This document shows, piece by piece, positions 22,024-33,674 of a DNA stretch of 64,000 bases (position 1 is its first letter; each line of letters starts with the position of its first letter). The stretch is from Chlamydoabsidia padenii (lineage: Eukaryota; Mucoromycota; Mucoromycetes; Mucorales; Cunninghamellaceae), in the NCBI GenBank assembly GCA_025330725.1, contig JAIWND010000003.1, positions 62,001-126,000 of the forward strand, given 5' to 3'. The translations under genes were made by a program, and so were the position numbers. Under the pieces are notes generated by a model. The model searched no databases. It was given only the letters and a program-made list of their open reading frames with translations, and had not been told where the DNA came from.

Positions 22024-23746
22024 TTACAAACAGAGTCCTTCATTGATACCATAATAACTATAAAAGAGAGAGAGAGAGTTGATTGAGTACAGTTTCAATT
22101 GAGATAAACAGCGTAATCATAAGACTTACTTCAAATGGTCGTCGATGGAGAGGAAGGGAACAGCAGTATTAGAGCAAGCATTGGATTCAAAATCGGCTTG
22201 ACAAATTTCTACAAAGAATAAAATGTTAACACAGCACCATATCATATATATATATATATATATATGAATTACACCACAATTAGCCATAATGTTATAAACT
22301 TACCAGTATTTTTGGATGCATTATCCGTGATCCAGTATTCAGTGCCGGAATGGAGGAAGCCCATATCCATAGGAGGAAGATGAGGGACAACTGTAAGTAG
22401 AAAAAGAAAAAATAAAGTGAGTATGTGAATTTCTATTTTTGTTCTAGTATCACTTACTATCTGCTGCATGGACAGTTCGAATCTTGGGGATACCAGTCGA
22501 TTTGACATAGGCAGCGAAGTTTTGGTTTCCGACACGAGGTTCACCTGAAATACAACAATCAATGAGTATACCAATACCAAGTGACTTTTTTGTTTAATGT
22601 TTTTCAGACTTACCGTAGGTATAAATGGCTGTGTTGGAAGCGGTGACATGAGTGTTGCGTTGGAATAGATCCAAACAAGCAAGAAGAGCTTGGGCAGCAC
22701 CAAGAGAATGGCTAGATTAAAAAAGAAAGTTTAGTGAGTAACTGCAAGTATAGCGTAAGAAGCTTTTTTATTATTTTGACACTGTTGCTTACCCTGAGAC
22801 GTCAATCTTGTAGTCTGGATATTGGATAAATAGTTTGTTCATGGTAGTGACAACCTTGTCCTGCACAGATAGGTATGAATTGTAGAAACCCTGTTGTTAA
22901 AAGATACAAAAGAGATTATGAGTATAATTGCTTACTTTTTATTTTATATTACTTACAGTATGCACTTCAGCACCATTATTAACAGGAGGATATTTACTTT
23001 TAATGAATTGAAGATCCTAAAAGGAAAAGAGAGAGAAAGAGAGAGTAAAGAAAGGTGAGAAAAAAAAAACTCAACCCCCTTTTTGTCAGACATTTCAATT
23101 CCCGCACTTACCACAATAGCACTTCGGATAGAGTTGGTACCTGAAAATCATGCAAGACGGACATTAGAAATATAAAAAAACCATCCCAAGAATGATGGTA
23201 CTTACCTCGGAAGACCAAAAAGATAGTTTTTTGGCTTTTGCTAGTGATGATGTACCCATTGGTATCATCCAAAAGGGTAGTAAAGGTGAGTTCAAGGTGA
23301 GCGTCTGTCACGGCCGATTGACAATGGGGGCAATTCCACGAGTTACCCGGTACGACTTGACGGCAATAGGCATCTGCCACTAATTCAGCACGAAGGTAAG
23401 AGACAGAGACTTGACTGGCAGAAGCAATGCTCACGCCAGCACCAAGAGATTTCATCACCGTTTTTTCCGTTCCGTTCTTGGGTAGATCCAATGCCCAGGG
23501 ACCTTTCTTTTCAGTATTAGCAGGCAGAGGACCATTGGCTTTACTGATGTCTTGTTCCATCGACATGTCAAACTTGGGAACTGTACTTGCAGGTTTGATG
23601 CGACCAGGGATCAAAGGTGGAAGAGTGGCAGTGACATTAGTAGCTCGGCTGGAAAGAGAAGATCCTTGAGAAAGAGGAGCAGCATGAGTTAGGCCGGATA
23701 TAATCCAAACCGACAAAGTCAAAGGAAGGAGGAATTGGGTCTTCAT
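22024..23746 (-). CDS. Secreted class 3 lipase, copy 1 (Rhizopus/Rhizomucor type)
   Basis: Extracellular triacylglycerol lipase. Nine exons (23746-23206, 23140-23112, 23016-22957, 22890-22793, 22711-22614, 22544-22458, 22390-22304, 22208-22130, 22057-22024) give 1113 nt, 370 residues. Signal peptide MKTQFLLPLTLSVWIISGLTHA is followed by a ~75-residue propeptide, then the mature alpha/beta hydrolase. Catalytic Ser lies in VSGHSLGAAQ (split between exons 4 and 5), Asp in VHAADIVPHLPP, His in DDHLNYYGINEG. Other family hallmarks: AYCRQVVPGNSWNCPHC, IFLVFRGTNSIRSAIVD, TYGEPRVGNQNFAAYV. Both cysteine pairs expected from Rhizopus lipase seem present. It is intact and nearly identical in its 5' part to copy 2. 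Confidence 0.95.
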
Positions 23747-25473
23747 TATTTGAATGATTGGAAGGGGAGTTGATTGTTGATATTAAAGTGAGTAATGAAG
23801 GAGAAAAAGAAAAAATTGACATCGCACATTAGGTGGGGGTATTTATACTTTTTTATATCTTGAACAACCTTGTATATAAAAAGAAAGGCTCGAATAAATC
23901 TTAATGACAAAATAGAGAGCGAAAATGACAGAAAGATAAATTGAAATCCCGATTTTCCCGGCGGCTGTCAAATTAAGGGGTAAATTACCCCACATTTTAG
24001 GCTCCCCCTCTGTATCTGATGCTCCAGGTGCTCTACTAACAGGATATAGCTTTGATATAATCTGATACCTTCAATCACTACCTCTCATGTCAAGTAATAG
24101 AATGATAATAATCAATACATCGAAAAAACCAACCATGCAAGTGGTCCTCTTCACAATGCCATTAAAAGCAATAAACCTGGGAGATAGACGTGACCCAGTC
24201 ATGCTTAACTCAAAACAATTTAATGATGCGGCTAATGATTTAAAATCAATTTGTCATTCATAAGAGAGGAATACAGGCTTGGCGAACATTATGAGAAAAA
24301 AAACAGGAGCTACTCAAAGAAGAGACACCTACACAATTAAGGCTCAGCTGATAAATTATACTTGTGTTAGATTGTGGGGAGTAAGGTACAACGAAGAAAA
24401 ACGTTAACATTCACCTATCACAATGTGATCGTAATATAAAATTAATTTGAACTTTAAAACATTAACAACTTTTCTCTTCCTTTATGAAAAAAGAAAGTTG
24501 TACAACCATGATTCTCAGGGACAATGTTGGTTGTGAATATCAACACCCAATTCTTCAAAAGGTTTGGTTTTGAAAAAGGGAGAATATTACTATTTGATTC
24601 CATCAACATGATTAAAAGCTTTTTAATATCACTCTGAGGCTCATGGCTTTTATATAACACGGGAATGGTTGTTCTTGTTCTTGTTAAAAGTCAATTGATG
24701 GAAAGGATAGAGGGTATTCTTCAAATGTAGTGATCGGGCGGGATTTGAAAATATATTAACGCCATTTCGGAATAAATCACATTCAAACCCAGACGAAAAT
24801 TGCATGATGGTTTCCCTGTCTTTTCCCGTTTTTTCACACTGCTTTAAACCAAAGCTTTTTCCAAAATAGCAAATTCTTATCTAGAATAGACAACCGTTGT
24901 TTTGGACCTGCAATTAATCTCATCAATGATCGCACTCGTTTCATCATCAGATACATGCAACGAAACCGATGACACTTTTATGCAGGAACACATCATTGCC
25001 ACATACCCTTCCTTTTTTCCTTTTTCCTTTTTTATCAAGACACTGTGTTACATTCAAAAGCTAAGCAACAGAGTAGTACTTTCTTGTGACTTTAATTATT
25101 AATACTAGATGAGAACTATATCTATGTAAGTGAGTTTTGGCGTGAAGGGATCATCATTTTCGTTCTAATCAAACAATAAAATAGACTTTTTTATGTAGGT
25201 ATCAGATATTTACAGTTGTAAAATAAGTGCCAGCTTTATTATTTTAAATGTAAAAAAAAGGGGAGGGGGAGATACATAATAAGATAAAAGTTAAAAAGAG
25301 AGATCATTCAAAGTGTGTGTGTGTGTGTGTGTGTTGTAGCAGATAGACTATGTATATCAGTTACAGAGAGGAAGAGGTAGTGTCAAGAGGAGTTTGTAAA
25401 GGATTGGAATAACCGCCATAAAGCAAGAATAAAGGGAGAGAAGACGAATCATTCCAAATGGAGACAGTCAAGA
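23747..25473. other. Promoter of lipase 1 and spacer to lipase 2
   Basis: Next to lipase 1: a box relative GAAATCCCGATTTTCCCGGCGG at 23944-23965, and a conserved block TAAATTACCCCACATTTTAG near 23981 also present before lipase 2. Further left a perfect GGCGGGATTTGAAA at 24737-24750 sits 77 bp upstream of a minus-strand open stretch (24660-24454, MLYKSHEPQ...), which is also kept, diverged, in unit 2. (GT)n at 25313-25334. No confident gene. Confidence 0.5.
24737..24750. promoter_or_regulatory. CDE/CHR-like box inside the lipase spacer
   Basis: GGCGGGATTTGAAA, perfect copy of the recurrent box. The equivalent place in unit 2 (28124-28138) reads GGCGGGATGTTAAAA. Confidence 0.5.
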
Positions 25474-28440
25474 TTACACACAAATTCCTTCACTGATACC
25501 ATAATAACTAAAGAAAAAAAAAATAAGTTGGTTGAGCACAGTTACAAATGAGATACAGTGTAATCATAAGACTTACTTCAAATGGTCGGTGGTGGAGAGG
25601 AAGGGGGCAGCAGTGATAGAGCAAGCATTGGATTCAAAATCGGCTTGACAAATTTCTACAAAGAATAAAATGTTAACACAGCACCATATCATATATATAA
25701 ACTACAACACTATTAGCCATAATGTTATAAACTTACGAGTGAACTTGGAGATATTATCCCTGATCCAATATTCAGTGCCAGAATGAAGGAAGCCCGACGC
25801 CATAGGAGGAAGATGAGGGACAACTGTAAGTAAAAGAAAAAAAAAAAGTGAGTATGTAAATTTCTATTTTTGTTCTAGTATCACTTACTATCTGCTGCAT
25901 GGACAGTTCGAATCTTGGGGATGCCGGTCGATTTGACATAGGCAGCAAAGTTTTGGTTTCCGACACGAGGTTCACCTGAAATACAACAACTAATGAGTAT
26001 ACCAATATCAAGTGACTTTTTTGTTTTTCAGACTTACCGTAGGTATAAATGGCTGTGTTGGAAGGGGTGACATGAGTGTTGCGTTGGAATAGATCCATAC
26101 AAGCAATAACGGCTTGGGCAGCACCAAGAGAATGACTAGATTAAAAAAAGAAAACTTAGTGAGTAACCGGAAGTATAGCGTAAGAAGCTTTTTTATTGTT
26201 TTGACACTGTTGCTTACCCTGAGACGTCAATCTTGTAGTCTGGATATTGGATAAATAGTTTGTTCATGGTAGTGACAACCTTGTCCTGCACAGATAGGTA
26301 TGAATTGTAGAAACCCTGTTGTCAAAAGATACAAAAGAGATTATGAGTATAATTGTTTACTTTTTATTTTATATTACTTACAGTATGCACTTCAGCACCA
26401 TTAACAGGAGGATATCTACTTTTAATGAATTGAAGATCCTAAAAGGAAAAGAGAGAAAGAGAGAATAAGAAAGGTGAGAAAAAAAAAACTCAACCCCCTT
26501 TTTGTCAGACATTTCAATTCCCGCACTTACCACAATAGCACTTCGGATAGAGTTGGTACCTGAAAATCATGCAAGACGGACATTAGAAATATAAAAAAAC
26601 CATCCCAAGAATGATGGTACTTACCTCGGAAGACCAAAAAGATAGTTTTTTGGCTTTTGCTAGTGATGATGTACCCATTGGTATCATCCAAAAGGGTAGT
26701 AAAGGTGAGTTCAAGGTGAGCGTCTGTCACGGCCGATTGACAATGGGGGCAAATCCACAAGTTACCCGGCACGACTTGACGGCAATAGGCATTGGCCACT
26801 AATTCGGCACGAAGGTAAGAGACAGAGACTTGACTGGCAGAAGCAGTGCTCACGCCAGCACCAAGAGCTTTTGTCACCGTTTTTTCCGTTCCGTTCTTGG
26901 GTAGATCCAATGCCCAGGGACCTTTCTTTTCAGTATTAGCAGGCAGAGGACCATTGGCTTTACTGATGTCTTGTTCCATCGACATGTCAAACTTGGGAAC
27001 TGTACTTGCAGGTTTGATGCGACCAGGGATCAAAGGTGGAAGAGTGGCAGTGACATTAGTAGCTCGGCTGGAAAGAGAAGATCCTTGAGAAAGAGGAGCG
27101 GCATGAGTTAGGCCGGATATAATCCAAACCGACAAAGTCAAAGGAAGGAGGAATTGGGTCTTCATTATTTGAATGATTGGAAGGAAAGTTAATTGTTGAT
27201 ATAAATGTGAATGATGATGAAGAATAAGAAAAACCTTGCATACTAGGTGGGTATTTATACCTTTTGTATCTTGACCGAATTGACATATAAGAAAGAGGAA
27301 TGGTGAGAAAATGATTTGAAATCCCGACTTTTTTTTCGGGACCTGTCAAAATAAGGGGGTAAATTACCCCACATTTTAGGCTCCCTCTCAGTATCTGATG
27401 CTCCAGGTGCTCTACTAACAGAATATAGCTTTGATATAGTCTGATTTTTCAGCTACTATCTCTCATGCCAAGCTATAGAATGATAATTACCAACACTTTA
27501 AAAAGACTCATCATGCAAGTGGTTCTCTGCAGCAGATCATAAAAGGCAATAAGCCTGGGAGGTCGACATGACCCAATCATGCTTGATTCAGGATAATTTA
27601 ATGGTATAGCGAATGCTGTAAAAACGATTTGTCATTCATAAGAAAGGGTTACAGGCTTGGGGAGCACTATGAGAAAAAAAAAAAGCCCATCAAAAAAAGA
27701 AGTGCCTTCATAGTTATGGCTCAGCTGACAAATTGTACTTGTGCCAGCTAGTGTGTTGAGAAAAGAAGGGTGGGATCAATTACAGGGGAAAAAGCATGAG
27801 TAAGGAAAATATTAATATTTACCTACCACGATGCGATCGTAAAATAAAATGAATTTAAACTTTAAAACACCAACAACTTTTCTCTTCCTTATTGGAATAA
27901 GAAAAGTCTATAATTATAATTCTCAGGGACAATATTAGTTGTGAATATTAACATCCAGTTTGCGAATCTCAAGTCCCATTCTTTAATAGGGTAGGGTCTT
28001 GAAAAAGAGGGAATATTACTAGGTGATTCCATCAACATTATCAAAAACTTATTATTCTCACTCTGAGGCCCAGGGCTTTTATATAACACAGGAATGGTTG
28101 TTCTTGTTCAAATGTATTGATCTGGCGGGATGTTAAAATGCATTAACGACATTTCGGAATAAATCACATTGACACTCCGATGGAAGTTGCATGCTGCTTT
28201 CACACTGATTTTAACCCAAGAATTTCCTAAATGGTGATTTATCACCTGGAATAAAGTAACATTGTTTTACATTTAATGATTGTGTTTCTTTCCATGCAAT
28301 TAAACCGATGGCACATTCAGGAACACATCATTAGCCACATGTTCATCCATGCATTTGGCATCGTGTCACACTCAAAAACCAAGTACCATAGTAGCACCTT
28401 CCCGCAACTTTGATGATTAACACTGCTTGAGAACTATATC
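25118..28440. repeat. Tandem segmental duplication, unit 2
   Basis: Second copy of the 3.4 kb lipase unit. Offset to unit 1 is 3419 bp at the lipase start codon and 3450 bp at its stop, so small indels have accumulated unevenly. Confidence 0.75.
25474..27165 (-). CDS. Secreted class 3 lipase, copy 2
   Basis: Paralogue of the lipase at 22.0-23.7 kb with the same nine-exon structure (27165-26625, 26559-26531, 26438-26382, 26315-26218, 26135-26038, 25975-25889, 25823-25737, 25655-25577, 25507-25474); 1110 nt, 369 residues. Same signal peptide and propeptide, SGHSLGAAQ nucleophile elbow, HAADIVPHLPP acid and TTDHLNYYG histidine, so it should be active. Differences cluster in the 3' half: QAVIACMDLF for QALLACLDLF, GVGL/ASG changes around PPMASGFLHSG, YWIRDNISKFTQ for YWITDNASKNTE, and the C-terminus SEGICV for NEGLCL; exon 3 lacks one Asn codon. 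Exons and introns 1-4 are almost base-identical to copy 1. Confidence 0.95.
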
Positions 28441-30345
28441 TATATGAAAAAAAAACTAGGGCTTGCAGTTCTTACAAGATCATCTGTCATGACCATATGC
28501 CTAACAATCCATCGGGATTTAAACGATAAAGATTATTAGGTTGATGACACTGATATTCTATCCAAGTAAACGTAGTCAATAAAGCATAATTTGGGTTCAA
28601 TTAGTAATTATAAAGGGCGATGGTCCTACATGTATACTACGCATCATTATGTGTCTTTGTACACTTTTCCTTTCCGTGTCACCTTTTACCCAATCAGTCC
28701 AATTCTAAGGAAAAAAGAGTACCAATAAAAAAGCATTGTGCGATAAAACCATGGAACTGACAGTCAGGAAAACATATTGTGCCACCACTGGAACATGTAG
28801 CACTGTGGGGTGAGAAGGTCAAGAAACGGGAAAATATTCAAATCCCGATTATGCAGATTGGAACTCTTCGCTTTGAGCATTCTCACACACCTTCCACTGT
28901 GATGTATTGCTCGCAGTATTAATCTTCCTGTGAAAAGCTAGATAGTTTAAACTCTTGACCAAGGCCATAGTCAAGATCCTCACAGGAGCCAAATTATCTG
29001 CCATCATTCTGCTTGTTGGTCGGGGATTACCGAGTATAGCAGATATTCAAATACCGACATAATTTAAAATTCTCACGTCGGGGTGTGCTGCTCTCTTAAT
29101 ACTTCTTTCTTTCCTCTCGCTCACTCCCGAATCATTGATCTCGTCTCACCACTATGCTAATTCACCAACAGTACTTGTCAACAATTATATGATTTGCATC
29201 GGTTTAGGTTTACAACTCTAAAGATCTACTTCGATTTGGTCTCGCTAAATGGTTGTCCGTGGTTAGTTTTATCTGGTCAAGTAATCTACCATCTTCTTTT
29301 TGTGGGGGAAGAACAACAAAAGAAGCTCATGATAGTATCCTTCTTTTTGTGGTATCTATTCAAGAACTATTCTCTTGAAGTGGGTCACGATGGGCAAAGG
29401 ATCAATTAGCTAGGCAAATTACTTGATAACCAAAGCCATTCACCGCTGTCAACCTGTATTAGAATTAATGAAGAAAATGGTAAGAAGATTCGGTATAGTA
29501 AAAATAATCATGTTACTGACATTCTTACATTCTAATATAGGTTTGGGTAATCAACTACTGATGGGAAGGGCAAACACTTTTACTCAAGATCGACACAAGG
29601 TTTTGACTACTTTGGACTTGTAAGTAAGGATGACAAGGGAAAGGCAAAAAAAAGGGTCATTGTTAATGCGTTACTTTTGCAGGATGCTTTGCTTTATTTT
29701 TTGAATAATCAAAATAGACTATCATTCTACCTATCAAGATGATGCTCAATAAATACGATATGACTTTTACACACCAATGTAAGCACCCACAGGTTATGAT
29801 GAAACGGCTGCTGTAAACAGGAAACAAGGTGCCTCCAGCAAATATGGTACTAGCAATTGGTCTCTCATTCACGCAGCTTGAAAAAGAGGTAATGAAACAA
29901 GCCTATTGTAAAAAAAAAAAAAGTAATGTCTTTCCATCCATGGACATCTTTACAATAGAATAGATCGCATCATCTCTCTTACTAGACATAGATACCTTCC
30001 CCCTACTTTTTATGTAAACCAATAAAAGTCTATTTATTTAACCATATAACAATCTATAAAGAAATAAAAATGATGGGTAAATGTAGAAACTACCAGTAGC
30101 TTTTGATCAGACTAGAGGAACTTTGTTTTTCTGATAATAGAACATAATTCATGCGAGCGGGATTTTAATAATTGATATAATGAAGGCAAGATTGTTCCCT
30201 TGTGAAGAACTTCAATGTATTCAAACAGCGCGCATGAAATTGACATCCCGACAGGACCACAAAATTTCTTGGGTCGGACTCCTCTTTCGTTTCTTTTTCC
30301 TCTTGTTTCATCACTCACCCATTCTTCCCATTGATCACAAACACA
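27166..30345. other. Long gene-poor region
   Basis: Left part (to 28440) is the promoter and upstream spacer of unit 2, including the box relative at 27315-27327 and the decayed box at 28124. From 28440 to 30345 I find no confident gene. There is a box TTCAAATCCCG at 28837-28847, a variant at about 29047, short plus-strand open stretches at 29194-29409 and 29423-29623 with intron-like GT...ATAG signals, and a GCGGGATTTTAA variant at 30157 before VPS33. Possibly a decayed gene at 29.1-29.6 kb. Confidence 0.4.
28837..28847 (-). promoter_or_regulatory. CDE/CHR-like box without an assigned gene
   Basis: Minus strand CGGGATTTGAA. No start codon with a credible frame was found 80-160 bp downstream. 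Confidence 0.35.
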
Positions 30346-33234
30346 ATGAACAACACAGGTGCTCATCTAGGTCAGACGCCACTCAATATAGCAAAACTAC
30401 GAGACTTGTCTCGAAAAGCTTTACCTGAAATTCTGGACAAGGTATGTAAATTAATAAATGAAAACGGTAAACCGGAGAACTTTATCATTGTCTAACACTT
30501 TTTCTTCTTTTTTAATAATGCATTATAGGTGCGTGGTAAAAAGGGTCTTGTACTTGATCCTCAACTCACTGGTCCTTTAAGTCTATTGACAGAATTCAAG
30601 CTCTTGAAGGTAAAAAACAATCATAACAAAAACATAGTGGACGCGCCCTACTCTCTTCTTTGTATTAATCCATTTTGTTACTTGTTAGGATCATGGTGTT
30701 GAAAAGATCTATCATTTGGATTCTTCAACTTTGGAAAGCGACTGTACAGGAATAATATACATATGTCGACCCAAAATGGAATATATGCGCTACATTGCCA
30801 ATCATATCAAGCGATGGACACAAGCGGGTACCAAGATTGATTGTTGGCTGTTTTTTGTCCCTGAACGAACTATGGTGTGTGAACGTATTCTCGAAGAAGA
30901 AGGTGTCAAGGGGGATATTACTATTGGTGATTATGCTATGGATTGGATTCCTTATGAAGATGATTTGATCTCAATGGAACTTGATCCTGCTACTTGGAAG
31001 GAAATCTACTTGGTAAAAACGAAACATATGTCTTTATCCTACTTGTATGTTTTACCAATACTTCTTTTTCTTCTGTTTAGGATGGTGATACGACTTCAAT
31101 TTATTATGCAGCCAAGTCATTGATGAAACTCCAATCAATCTATGGATTATTCCCGCGGATTATTGGAAAAGGTGATGCAGCAAAGGTAAGTGGGATCTTT
31201 TCATGTGGAAGGGAAAACCAAATGATCAATACTAACGTGTGTTTTATTGATAGCAATTGGCGGAAATGCTACTACGAACACGCCGTGAACAAGCTGTAGT
31301 AAACGAAACACCAGTATCGACATCAGTCAAAATGCCATCACTTCTCAACACTGTATCCAATCACATTGATCAACTCATTATTATCGACAGAAATGTGGAC
31401 ATCATTACTCCTTTATGCACAGAACTCACTTACGAAGGTCTTATTGACGAAACGATGGGTATTCGTCATGGATTTGTCGAATTGGATGCATCTTTGGTAG
31501 CACCTCCTCCTCCACAACAGCAACAACAACAATCCCAGCAGCAGCAGCAGCAGCAATTACCGAATTCTCCAGGACTTGGTCTTCCAAAAGCAACTCCTGC
31601 CACCGCTGGTCAACCGGGTAAAAAGAAGAAACAGGTTCTCAACTCATCGGATAAATTATTTACGGAACTTCGCAATCAAAATTTCGCGGTCGTTGGTGGC
31701 ATGCTCAACAAACTGGCAAAAAGGATCAACGAAGATTATGAAGTAAGTGTTTTGATAGTATCATATCATGATTACTCACTTGTATGGTAATTTGTAGGAA
31801 CGTCATCGCGCAAAAACTGTGGCTCAAATTCGAGACTTTGTTAGTCGATTAGGTGACTTACAACAAGAACATCAATCTCTGCGTATACGTAAGTTTGGTA
31901 AGGGACATGCTCGGAAACTGGGTTTAACTTTTATTTATAATTATAGATACAAGCATTGCCGAACAGATCATGGAATACACAATCACTGATGAATTCAACA
32001 AGATTCTAGAAGTCCAACAAAGTAAGTTACCAAGAAAAAGAAGAAAGGGGTAAACAATGCACATAACTTAATATCCTGTATATCCTGTTTTATATAGATG
32101 TTGTTGCAGGCATTGATGGTACTAAGGAACCTGATTATATTGAAGAAATGATCAACAAGCAGAAACCATTGATTCAGGTGCTCCGACTACTTTGTCTCAT
32201 GTCTTTGGCTCAAGGTGGTTTAAAATCGAAAATCTATGATCATTTTGAACGAGAAATCGTCCAGGTAAGAAACAAGACCCACCCATCTCTCTCTCTCTCT
32301 CTCTTTCTCTTCCACTGATACAAAACTCTTCATCCTTTATAGACTTATGGCTATGAACATATTGGTACTCTCCATCGTTTGATCAAACTAGGGCTGCTTA
32401 GTCGGCGTACTACCTCCGCTCCATCAAGAAGTGCCTTTGCTGCTAGCCGAAGGTCCTTGCGATTGATTGTGGATGATGTCGATGAATTCCACCCCAACGA
32501 CATCTCTTATGTCTACTCTGGTTATGCTCCATTAAGTGTGCGATTGGTACAATGCGCTCTACAGAAACTAGGAACAACAACATCATCAGCTTCTTCTATT
32601 ACTGCAGGGGGTCTATTGGCTACAGGGGCAAGTACTGCAAGTCTCTTTTCCTATGGTGGTGGTGGAACAAGTATCAACAATGCTAAAAAGGGTGGACCGA
32701 TAGATTTGAAACAACCGGGAATTGCTAACGGAAAATCGGTGATGAATGGAACTACTATATCAAATGGATGGCAAGGTCAAGATGATGTGCTTAAAGCATT
32801 ACCGGGCAAGGCATTTGAAATTGATCAAACTGTGGAATATGGACCTGAAACAAACGCAGCATTGGCAAGGGCAAAAAGTAAGAATAATGATAAAAAAGGG
32901 AGTGTGGTAACTAACATCCTCTTTTTTTTTTTTTTTTTTTTTTTTGTTTGATATAGAACATGGTCTTCAACATACCAAGACAACAGTAATCTTCTTTTTG
33001 GGTGGATGTACTCATACTGAAGTGTCGGCTATTCGATTCTTGGCCCAGCATGATGAAAGTAAGTTTTATCAATGACTTGTTATCACTCTACTTTGTTTTT
33101 AATCTTTATTATATATAATAGGCCGGGACTATTTGGTGGCGACAACTCAAATGATTAATGGAAACACATTCTTGGAACCTATCATTGAACGAAGCCAGCG
33201 ACCTACTACAGATAACATTGGTGCCTCTCTTTAG
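30346..33234 (+). CDS. VPS33: Vacuolar sorting protein VPS33 (SM protein of HOPS/CORVET)
   Basis: Sec1/Munc18-family subunit of the HOPS and CORVET tethers; it templates SNARE assembly for fusion at endosomes and vacuoles. Eleven exons (30346-30441, 30529-30609, 30689-31012, 31081-31185, 31254-31742, 31798-31888, 31947-32021, 32098-32264, 32343-32877, 32957-33058, 33122-33234) give 2178 nt, 725 residues. Motifs: [101 protein letters not shown] and, at the C-terminus, [19 protein letters not shown]. Two low-complexity inserts are lineage features: a Pro/Gln-rich stretch in the domain 3 region ([18 protein letters not shown]) and a Ser/Thr/Gly-rich loop before [14 protein letters not shown] near 33444. 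Confidence 0.95.
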
Positions 33235-33674
33235 TTTAATAGACCCTTGTTTAATAGTATTACTTTATTGATCTTCTGTTGTTTATCCCCTTCATACCCC
33301 CCCAAATTACTCTCACACCCCTTATACTCCCCCTCCCCCCACATACTTTATTTTACTTACTATACACGGATCGAAATGTTTTGGATCGGAGCCACTTCCC
33401 CATTATTATTATTCTGTGTGGGAAAGATTGATCTTTTTAACCAATAAAAATGCCTCAATATTGCAGCAACTCGTATGGCGGATGTTGAAATCTTTTTTTT
33501 TTTTTTACCCCTCTTAATTTTTTTTTTTTTTTTTTTTTTTTCCCACTAGCTCTTTCTATCTCTCTTCCACAATCTATACTCATATATCCGTACATTTGTA
33601 TACCATAGCACTTGTATATATAGATATTTAAACACCACCAACCTGTTTTATCCTCATCTTTTACATTTTTACTA
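33235..33674. other. VPS33 3' end and GATA gene leader
   Basis: AATAAA near 33444 and T runs at about 33491-33506 and 33520-33541. No gene seen. Confidence 0.55.

Larger units (their letters stand above)
21760..25117. repeat. Tandem segmental duplication, unit 1
   Basis: About 3.4 kb unit containing lipase 1 plus both flanks. Left edge shares GGGATCATCATTTT-type sequence with 25145 onward. Right edge shares GAGAACTATATCTAT with 28430. Boundaries are approximate, read by eye. Confidence 0.75.

Noticed and set aside
22269..22703. 144-codon minus-strand open stretch in lipase 1
   Set aside because: Reads through introns of the lipase in a different frame; the spliced lipase explains the conservation.
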